Below, piece by piece: positions 21,286 through 28,555 of a DNA stretch of 28,555 nucleotides (position 1 is its first letter; every line of letters starts with the position of its first letter). This DNA is from Conidiobolus incongruus B7586. Lineage: Eukaryota > Entomophthoromycota > Entomophthoromycetes > Entomophthorales > Conidiobolaceae. The translations under genes were made by a program, and so were the position numbers. The stretch spans positions 1 through 28,555 of the forward strand of contig JNEM01009924.1 of assembly GCA_000697335.1 (NCBI GenBank), given 5' to 3'. The notes beneath the pieces were generated by a model. The model saw only the letters and a list, made by a program, of their open reading frames with translations. It was not told the origin of the DNA and ran no database searches.

Positions 21286-23279
21286 GAATTGCTTTAATCT
21301 CTAATTTTAAGGGACTGTAACTTAATTTTCTCGAGTTAGAATGATGTGAAATGATTTGGATATGAGTGTGCCACTGAGTTATCGAAATTTATCATTTGGT
21401 TTGGGATTAGTTATTATATCATATATATAACCATATTTATTTTTGTATTCAAAATAATTATTAATCGTTTATATGATAATTATTATGTTTCAGAATATTT
21501 ATCACATTGAGCATAACCTTACAATTCAAGTAATAATTTTCCATCCTGTAATTTATGCAATTATAAAATCTTATTATTGTTGAAAGTTATAAAATTCTTA
21601 TTTTAATAAATAAGGAACTTTAAGGATAATGAATTATATGATTAGTTAATTAAAAATAATAAGAATAATTTTAGCACTTGGAATTTCTTTACATAATTTT
21701 TGATAAAGTTATTTGATGGCATTCAGAAAAAGTTTAAAATGGAAGAGTATTTGATTAGAGAAATAAAGGTAAGTAATGAGAAAAAATAGTTAATTTATTT
21801 GAATAAAATGATTTCTTATTGATTAAATTGTACCAATTTTATAATTATGTAGAAAAGAAATATTCTGATATTTAAAATTACCGTATATATACTTTCTATT
21901 TTGAGTAATAAGACCAACATTTTTTAAAATTAAAGTCTTACATTATTCTGTTAATAAGGTTACTAAATGTGAACAAAGGTATTCTGGATGTTCTATAAAT
22001 ATAAAAATTATATGATTAAATGAATTAATAGAAAAGAATCAATTGTTAAAAATTTTGTCTAATGTAGAAATTTGGTGTAAATTATTTGACTATTGTTGTG
22101 TTTTATATAAGTTTTATAAATAAAGGTCCTCGTTAGAAAAGTAATTATAATATAATTTAGTAAATTATTTATTAATCCTGTATGTCTTAAAACTTTCTGT
22201 TAAGACGTCGTAGCAGAATATCCAGAAAACAACTCTCTCTATCCTTGTCACCTCTGGGTTTAAATAATTCATTCAGTGAGTGACATAGGATTTGGTTTAA
22301 TTATAATAAAAGGATCAACAGAAGATCATTCGATTATGGACTAACACAACTACTAAAAATGAGGTGTAATATATACATAACTATCGAATCGAGATGGACG
22401 GGTATTTTTGAAATAAAACACTATTACGAATATTTAAAATATTGAAATTAATGAATTCATTATCCTATAAATTTAAGTATATGAAATTATATGTATATGT
22501 TCAATGATTTTGAAATCATTTAATATAAATATGGAAAATAGCAGTTAGATGTATAGAAATAATCAACTATCAACTTTGGTGAATTTTGTAATATTGATAA
22601 AAGTTATATATAAATTATTACTATAAAATTTTGATAAAATATTCATTGAAAATATAAGGTATCAAAATATATTGTTTGATTATTTTTATTTTATTATGAT
22701 TTTTGAAAAAAAATTTTTGAATTATAAATGTTTAAGCAATATATATATTAATACTTCATTTACACCAATAATTAATTGATTATGATAAAATCATCAATAA
22801 TAATAATAATAATCCAAAAATATAAATTATAACAAAAAAGAAAAAACTATTATATATTCATTATGACAAAATAGGTATATTGTCATTAAATTAAATTAAT
22901 TTTATAAAATTTGCATAATAATATTTTTTGATTGAATAAATTTCTTAATAAAGTCATTACTAACTCTTTGTACAAAAGTTTTAACAATATATTCACTCTC
23001 CAAATCTTTATTGCTTTTTTCACTCTGTAGGGTTGTGAGTAGTGGTTTAGTTATAAATTTGATCTAGTTTATGAAATATATTAGTCCTTAGATTGTAAGG
23101 ATAATTCTTGACTAGTAAATTTTATTTTGTACTTCAGAATTGCTTTCAAATTGTTCTAATTCCGTTTAGTTCGTTTTTGTTTTTACGTTAATAAATTATC
23201 TAACGCCTCTTTTGTGGAAGCATTTTTTCTTACAGTATATTATTTAAAGTTAATAATATACAATAATAAATACAAAAAA

Positions 23280-23358
23280 TCAATTATTAGCTAAAGTTTC
23301 ATTTCCCTTCTTTAATTCAGGAACTACAACTTTTTGAATAGTATCGGGTTCTAAATTT
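23280..23358 (-). pseudogene. Orphan exon-like fragment, product unknown
   Basis: On the reverse strand a good acceptor (TTGGAATTTTTTCAG) is followed by an open stretch reading NLEPDTIQKVVVPELKKG and ending NNstop. It has mixed amino acids unlike the Asn/Ile/Lys/Tyr-only chance frames of this DNA. No upstream donor or partner exon could be found before the tRNA-Thr gene, so it may be a relic of a 3' terminal exon or simply chance. I could not assign a family. Confidence 0.2.
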
Positions 23359-23606
23359 CTGAAAAAATTCCAAATTTATATCATCTATCAATAATGTATA
23401 AATGCTATCTGGGATATATAGGATTAATCAATCGATATTGTTATGAATTTAAATTATTTTAGATTTTTAATGACCTAGAGATAATTGATATTACTTTGAT
23501 TAGGAATATATTAATGCTTGTTAGGAGTATTATGATAACTTAACAAAGGTAAATTTATTTGGTGTAAAGTATAATCAAAAAAATAGAATTTATATGAAGC
23601 AAGAAA

Positions 23607-23679
23607 TGCCTTCTACCAGAATTGAACTGGTGACCTTCCGCTTACTAGGCGGACGCTCTGCCAACTGAGCGAAGAAGGC
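23607..23679 (-). tRNA. tRNA-Thr (anticodon AGU)
   Basis: A 73-nt cloverleaf on the reverse strand including discriminator A. The acceptor GCCTTCT pairs perfectly with AGAAGGC, the D arm is GCTC/GAGC, the anticodon arm TCCGC-CTAGTAA-GCGGA gives anticodon AGT (IGU when modified), and the T arm is ACCAG-TTCAATT-CTGGT. There is no intron and no encoded CCA. A T7 run follows about 25 bases downstream (A7 near 23577-23583); the nearer TTTCTT is a weak terminator. A solo LTR sits just upstream of its 5' end. Confidence 0.97.
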
Positions 23680-23684
23680 TTGGA

Positions 23685-23995
23685 ATAAGTGTGACGGATC
23701 TGATCCTGTTTCTCCTACCATCTAGCCAATAGAATCATATCATGTGTATATGGCTCAATCTCAATACTGGTATTACTATATAAATACCATCTTTGGTACA
23801 ATAACTAAGCCTCAGCTTGTTATTGTGCTCAATATCTACAATAAACCTTACTTATTTACCTTAATATATTTCTGTTTATTAGTGGTTCATCCACCAGTAT
23901 ACAGCACAGTTCTAGTTGTGCGGGTTATGGATTGGTGACAACTCCCTGTAGATCATGATTTCAGTGGTAATGCCACTGAGAACTGTGACAATAAG
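23685..23995. repeat. 5-bp target-site duplication pair (ATAAG)
   Basis: Identical ATAAG copies at 23685-23689 and 23991-23995 directly abut the TG and CA ends of the LTR. A chance match of five bases at a fixed boundary is about one in a thousand, or somewhat likelier in AT-rich DNA. Confidence 0.7.
23690..23990 (+). mobile_element. Solo LTR of an LTR retrotransposon, inserted at tRNA-Thr
   Basis: A 301-bp segment beginning TGTGACGG and ending CTGTGACA (TG...CA termini) is flanked by identical 5-bp copies of ATAAG at 23685-23689 and 23991-23995, as expected for a target-site duplication. Inside, on the same strand, there is a TATA box (TATATAAA, 23777-23784) and, about 60 bases later, AATAAA (23840-23845), the usual LTR promoter and poly(A) order. 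A 7-bp stem (23961-23967 with 23973-23979) lies near the 3' end. No internal region follows, so it is a solo LTR left by recombination, a fossil. The duplication lies 6-10 bases upstream of the tRNA 5' end, where Pol III normally starts, resembling yeast Ty3 targeting; the superfamily cannot be told from the LTR alone. The perfect duplication and clean ends suggest a fairly young insertion. Confidence 0.75.
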
Positions 23996-24773
23996 TACGA
24001 TATTAGAAATAAAATATTAAATAACCTTATTTTTCATTTTTATAATTTAATACATTTCACTTTTATTTCTTTATTTTACATATATTGCGATTCCATTGAT
24101 TGCTATTTGTACTTTATTTATAGAAAAGGCAGTGGATTGTTTTTGGTTCATTTCATAGGTTTGGTTAAGTTGTTTTCTTTGTATTAATGGACTTATCATA
24201 AGTCTGCAGGTAGTGATCAAAATATATCACAGCCTTGGTTCTTTTATAAACCATTCATCGGCCGTAAGCGTTAAAAACAAATATACTAAGTTTTCAGAAA
24301 AATGACACCTTGAAGTGATGCGACGGGTATTCCGGGGTTGTATCTTCATAATGTAATAGATCACGAGATGAAGTTGCTCGGGCGGATTAATATTTAGGTA
24401 ATCTCAATACTATATATTCACATATTTCTTTCATTATGTTTTTATTTATAGAAACATAATTAGTATCTATTTCATGATTATTTATTTATATCTGATATTT
24501 TTGCTATAATAATATATTTAATTCATTAATCGAATTCATTATCTTATCTTAAAGATGTAGGTCTCAACATCAAATGAATAATTTTATTATACTTTCATCA
24601 TCTACACAAATCTCAATTTTTCATTTTAATCAATATAGATTAGATTTATAAATATCTAAACTGTGATAAATATCTGTTAATTAATAATCAAGAGAGTTTT
24701 ATAGTTTAAAGTTTATTGATATTATATTTTATTTATATTATACTATTATATTGAAGCTTCCAATCAATTCTCT
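23996..24773. other. Intergenic region with an unexplained GC-richer island
   Basis: Mostly AT-rich. The part from about 24120 to 24420 is clearly less so and has a reverse-strand frame open for 58 codons between stops (about 24229-24405). It has no start in a good context, no domain I recognise, and no obvious splice partners. The remainder up to 24773 is the 3' side of the mucin-like gene. Confidence 0.4.
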
Positions 24774-26093
24774 TTAATTATAACCTTTACCCTTAAAGTA
24801 TTGCATGAAGAGTTGGAACAACATTTGCAAGAATTCTTGTTGATTGCCTGGGGGGAATGGAGTTTGGTTATTACCTCCATTTTGATTTCCGGTGCTGGGA
24901 GTGGGGTATGGGTTGTTTCCTCCCTGTTGACCTCCGGATGTGACGGTAGGCTTATCAGTGGCAGATGGAATGTTGCTTCCGGACGAAGTTGTGGTTGCAG
25001 ATGGCTTATTAGATGAAGGAGAACTGGAGGGACCAGTGATGGTGGTGGTAGATTTAGTTGGGACAGTGGTTACTTGGGAGGAACCATTTGAGGCAGTATT
25101 AGAAGAAGGTTGAGTACCGGATGTAGTTTGCTTTACAGGAGTGGGATATGGGTTATGGTTACCAGTGGTTGCGGTGTAAGGTCCACTTGGAATGGTGGTT
25201 GATTGGGAGTTAGAACCGTTGGAGCCATTGGAGGTATTACCAGATGGTTGAACAGCAGTAGTAGTTGAGTGGTTAGGAGTGGGATAAGGGTTATGACCAC
25301 CGGATGTTGGAACAGTAGTTGATTGAGATTTAGAGCCTTGAGAGCCATTGGATCCATTGGAACCACTGGAAGTATTACCAGATGGTTGAACAGCAGTAGT
25401 AGTTGAGCGGTTAGGAGTGGGATAAGGGTTATGGCCACCAGATGTTGGAACAGTAGTTGATTGGGGTTTGGAACTTTGGGATCCGTTGGAGCCATTAGAA
25501 CCACTGGAAGTGCTACCAGAAGGTTGAACACCCGATGTAGTTGGTTTGAAAGGAGTTGGATAAGGGTTATGGCTATCGGTTGTTGTCTTGGAAGTTTGAT
25601 TCTGAGTGGTAGTTGGTTGAGTAGTTGGGATGCTGTTTGAGGTGGCGGATGGTTTTGCACTTGTAACTGCTGACGAGCTACTCAAACTAGAAGTAGGTTT
25701 AGAGCTAGCGGTGGTGGGAAGAGTTGTAGTTTGTTGATAACCATTGCTTGTAGTTGGGCGAGCAGATGAGGCAGGATTAGTAGTAATACGGAAATTGGGG
25801 TCGAACCAAGGAAGTTGTGGTGCTGGGTTTGCGTTCATTACTTTGAGATTGGGTGCTGGATTACTGCTTTGATCGTCAGCAGGTGCAGCAAAAGCAGCAA
25901 CTTTGGGTTTATAATTGAAAGCATCATTATCTGAATTTAAAAATTGCTCGTTATTATCCATTAACATAGCGAAAAACGGAGCAATCATATTGTCATTAGT
26001 TTGCTGTGAATTAGCGCTACCATTCTCAATATATGGTGTAGCATTAGTAGATCTTAAGGCAATAGTACTGAGGATGAATGATTGAAGCTTCAT
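24774..26093 (-). CDS. Secreted mucin-like Ser/Thr/Pro-rich repeat protein
   Basis: A single-exon gene of 439 residues. The N terminus MKLQSFILSTIALRSTNATP reads as a short signal peptide (hydrophobic FILSTIAL, likely cut after TNA). Residues about 20-105 are less repetitive (FAMLMDNNEQFLNSDNDAF, LPWFDPNFRI). From about 105 to 410 the chain is dominated by Ser, Thr, Pro, Gly, Asn and Gln, suited to dense O-glycosylation, and contains four 46-residue repeats each starting HNPYPTP plus a fifth NNPYPTP. The C terminus (EFLQMLFQLFMQYFKGKG) forms an amphipathic, Phe-rich helix and is not a GPI signal, so the protein is probably released or attached non-covalently to the wall. No enzymatic domain is seen. 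A cell-wall, spore-coat or adhesion role is inferred from composition only. The family is unknown to me. Confidence 0.85.
   Translation of the reverse strand: MKLQSFILSTIALRSTNATPYIENGSANSQQTNDNMIAPFFAMLMDNNEQFLNSDNDAFNYKPKVAAFAAPADDQSSNPAPNLKVMNANPAPQLPWFDPNFRITTNPASSARPTTSNGYQQTTTLPTTASSKPTSSLSSSSAVTSAKPSATSNSIPTTQPTTTQNQTSKTTTDSHNPYPTPFKPTTSGVQPSGSTSSGSNGSNGSQSSKPQSTTVPTSGGHNPYPTPNRSTTTAVQPSGNTSSGSNGSNGSQGSKSQSTTVPTSGGHNPYPTPNHSTTTAVQPSGNTSNGSNGSNSQSTTIPSGPYTATTGNHNPYPTPVKQTTSGTQPSSNTASNGSSQVTTVPTKSTTTITGPSSSPSSNKPSATTTSSGSNIPSATDKPTVTSGGQQGGNNPYPTPSTGNQNGGNNQTPFPPGNQQEFLQMLFQLFMQYFKGKGYN
25130..25690 (-). repeat. Four 138-bp coding tandem repeats (46 residues each)
   Basis: On the reverse strand the HNPYPTP codons end at 25137, 25275, 25413 and 25551, an exact 138-bp period. 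Each unit continues with Thr-rich, QPSG, Asn/Gly/Ser and STTVP-like segments. The two middle units are almost identical in DNA, so the array probably still expands and contracts. A more diverged copy lies near 24895-24915. Confidence 0.9.
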
Positions 26094-26139
26094 GTTGAAA
26101 TATTTAATCTAAAGTTTGATGATAATAAATTTAGTCAAA

Positions 26140-26245
26140 TGAGCTCGTTTATATATGCTTCAATGTTCTTGTATATTAATTATTTTATTTTTAGATATAT
26201 CAATTTTGACACAATTGCTAATGAAGGCGTATCTCCAATCAAGTA
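26140..26245 (-). promoter_or_regulatory. TATA and CCAAT promoter of the mucin-like gene
   Basis: On the reverse strand TATATAAA (complement of 26148-26155) lies 55 bases before the start codon at 26093, predicting a transcription start near 26120. An inverted CCAAT element (complement of CCAATC near 26235-26240) lies about 80 bases further upstream. Confidence 0.55.
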
Positions 26246-28555
26246 TTGTGTTGATTTCAGCGCCTTTTACCGAATGTTATAAAATCGTAGAAATAAAATA
26301 TTTGATCTAAATTGCAAATCTGTCATTTCGTATTAATGGCTATTTAAGATTCATTTTGAAATGTAAAATATATTTAATTAAGAAATAAAGCTAAGTCATA
26401 AAAATTTGAAACATATTCAATTAAATCACCATTTGAAATTAAATCCAATTGATTATAGTGCATTTATAGTTATTGAAAAACCTATATATGTTATATCTTG
26501 ATATAATATATCCAATACATTAAAACATCTACTAAAAACTATTCCAACGAATTTCACATAGAATTCCAATCTAAAAAATTTTGCATTTTTATTTATTTGG
26601 TTAATATTAACAGGCAAAAACAGAGAATATACGAGTGTAACATGAATATAAAATTTGCCCGATTTATTGAAGGCTTAATGGCGTCATGCCATTCACTTAA
26701 TAACATATACCTTGAAAACATGTTTTGACTTTAGTTTTTGATGATATTTATAGTTAATTAGTGGATTATAATTATTTTGATATATTGTGATTATTCAACT
26801 GATCATCTATTAAATTTCGCATTGATACTTTAATCAATATTTCATATAATGTGTAAATCAATAAAAATATATTTTGACAATAAAATAAATATCTAGTTAG
26901 CGTTTTACAATGGGACATAGTTTTGTAGACAATAAATATTTAATATAATTATAAAATCTGATATTGACAAATCATATGTTATTTACTTTGAAGTTATTGT
27001 TTATAATTTGTATTAAATTTTTAAATCAAAGAGTTACCCATACCTGATTCAACTTTATAATCTTTCATAATGATTTCTTTAGCAAATGTGAAAATGGTTT
27101 ATATTATTATGATACTTGAATATAATTTTAATCTAAGTGAAGATTCATTGTAATGAATATTTATTATTAAACAAAATCTAGTAACAGTATTATTAGTAAA
27201 ATATCATCAAAATAATTCGAAGTGTAATCCAAAATATGATATGATATGATTCACTCACAAAGTTTTCAAAGATTTTATCACAGAATCATTAAATACCGCT
27301 TTTAAATTATGCAAACTGAATCATAAAAATTTAAACATAAATAAAACAATCGTTTGTTAGTATATTTGAATTAAATTTGAAAGAAAAATAATCATTATAA
27401 TATTTAAAATAAATGCGATATGATTCTACTGATTAAAACTATTTGGTTTGAGCGCCAAATATCTGTATCAAATAAATATGTGTAAATCTAAAATTAATCC
27501 AGGTGTTTTGCCAAAATAAATTAAATGATGAACATTTTTCTCCAATTAATATTCAATAATATTAGCAATTTTGCATTTTATAATAACTAATTATTTGTAA
27601 TTAATGGTAAAAATTGCAGATATTGTTATATTGTTCCTTAGTTTTCAAAATTGTAATTTTTTCAAATTTGATTATTTATATTTATTATGTTAAGTTTGAT
27701 ATAATTTTAAATATATATTTATTTTCGATTATATATTTTTAATTATGATTGGATATTAATACTTGTTTGGAACTTTCACTACAATTTATATTCACAATAT
27801 CAAAATTGATAATTTCGAAACTAAAATAATTTATTTACTAATATTTATAAAACTAGAAAAATGGGCAAAAATTTTCATTTTGATATATTATCGATTTGAA
27901 AAAATGAAATCTAGATATTATAGTCTCAAATATGCATGTTCAAGTTACAAGTGATCAAAGCATACATATTTTACAAAATTATAATTAAAATTCCAAATTT
28001 GGTGTGAGAAATCTTTTAAAAATACAAGTTTTTATTTATCCATAGCGTTTTTCTATATGCGAAGATCAATTTATTTGTGGTATTGAAAAAAGCTTTAATT
28101 ATATTGCATATGGTAAAATATTGGATCTGTCAATTTATTTGTATATATTAAATCAACTTGAATATTCAAAGTTCAAGAAAATTTATTAATATCAACTTTA
28201 AATAATTAATAATATATTAATTCAGAATAGTTTGGAATATATAAAAATATTATAATAAATCTTATATTTCATTGATATAATATTTTCAAATATATTTAAA
28301 AATCTGTCTAATATTTATAAATCAAAAAATCAAAATCAATTTAATTATATTTATAGAATGATTGGAAATAATTTATTAAAATTACCTAATTTTTTATATG
28401 GCAATAATAAATCTTGTTTATAAATTTTTTTAATTATATTATTTAAAATTAAAAAAGATATTACAAAATTCTCATAATTTAAAATCAGAATTAAATATAG
28501 TTATTAATATAAAATTAAAATAAATAAATAAAAAATATAAATTTAATATATTTTT
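26246..28555. other. AT-rich intergenic spacer
   Basis: No gene is visible. Frames are short and made of AT-rich codons; the longest (27763-27954, + strand) uses a TTG start and has no features. A small perfect inverted repeat (AATGGC / GCCATT, loop GTCAT) lies at about 26679-26695. Otherwise I see nothing in this stretch. Confidence 0.55.

Larger units (their letters stand above)
21009..23606. other. AT-rich spacer upstream of UBC8
   Basis: Apart from the UBC8 leader and promoter there is no confident gene. Less AT-rich patches occur at about 22195-22410 and about 22975-23360. The first gives no long frame and no RNA I recognise. The second contains a small reverse-strand exon-like frame at 23280-23358 (see findings). 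A short AAT repeat lies near 22797-22812. Confidence 0.5.

Noticed and set aside
23744-23938. 64-codon forward frame
   Set aside because: It lies wholly inside the solo LTR, which is not protein-coding.
24229-24405. Calling a gene in the 58-codon reverse frame
   Set aside because: No suitable start codon context, no splice partners and no recognised domain; kept only as a low-interest observation.
25133-25660. 175-codon reverse frame within the mucin-like gene
   Set aside because: It is an alternate-frame shadow of the 138-bp repeats.
27763-27954. 63-codon forward frame with TTG start
   Set aside because: AT-rich chance frame with no ATG near its start, no promoter elements and no recognisable motif.

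Overview
The window is nuclear DNA of a eukaryote with extremely AT-rich intergenic sequence, short GT-AG introns (about 46-76 nt, plus two longer ones that carry or appear to carry snoRNAs), TATA and CCAAT-box promoters, nuclear-type tRNA genes and a fungal-type Ubc8. It most likely comes from an early-diverging fungus (Zoopagomycota/Entomophthoromycotina or Mucoromycota/Glomeromycotina style). The lineage is inferred from protein resemblance and composition, not proven.

Layout: 1-2028 AT-rich spacer ending in a promoter; 2029-3480 (+) mitochondrial pyruvate dehydrogenase E1 beta in seven exons; 3481-7539 AT-rich spacer; 7540-15576 (+) a three-exon gene for a predicted 2645-residue protein; 15691-15761 (-) tRNA-Gly(GCC); about 16370-16950 (-) a non-coding snoRNA host gene with U14 in one intron and a second C/D-like candidate in the other; 17910-17991 (+) tRNA-Leu(AAG); 18946-19209 (+) a small Ser-rich protein behind a strong-looking promoter; 20200-21008 (-) the ubiquitin-conjugating enzyme Ubc8/UBE2H in six exons; 23607-23679 (-) tRNA-Thr(AGU) with a 301-bp solo LTR inserted at its presumed Pol III start; 24774-26093 (-) a secreted, mucin-like Ser/Thr/Pro-rich repeat protein; 26094-28555 AT-rich spacer.

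The main discovery candidate is the 2645-residue protein. It has two PPxY motifs at the N terminus, of the kind bound by WW domains of Rsp5/NEDD4 ubiquitin ligases. It then carries about twenty copies of a module whose core (Leu-x-x-Ala-Leu-x-x-Ser, often preceded by acids) reads as a ubiquitin-interacting motif. Each core is linked to a second conserved segment (Arg-Tyr-x-Gly/Ser-Lys, then Val-Pro-Arg) that I cannot assign. The best-kept units repeat every 126 bp exactly. I read it as a ubiquitin-binding scaffold; this is inference from motifs. The nearby Ubc8 is also a ubiquitin gene, but nothing in the sequence links the two.

The genes appear to be independent transcription units, not a cluster with one job: a central-metabolism enzyme, a ubiquitin E2, a possible ubiquitin scaffold, an rRNA-processing snoRNA, three tRNAs and a surface protein.
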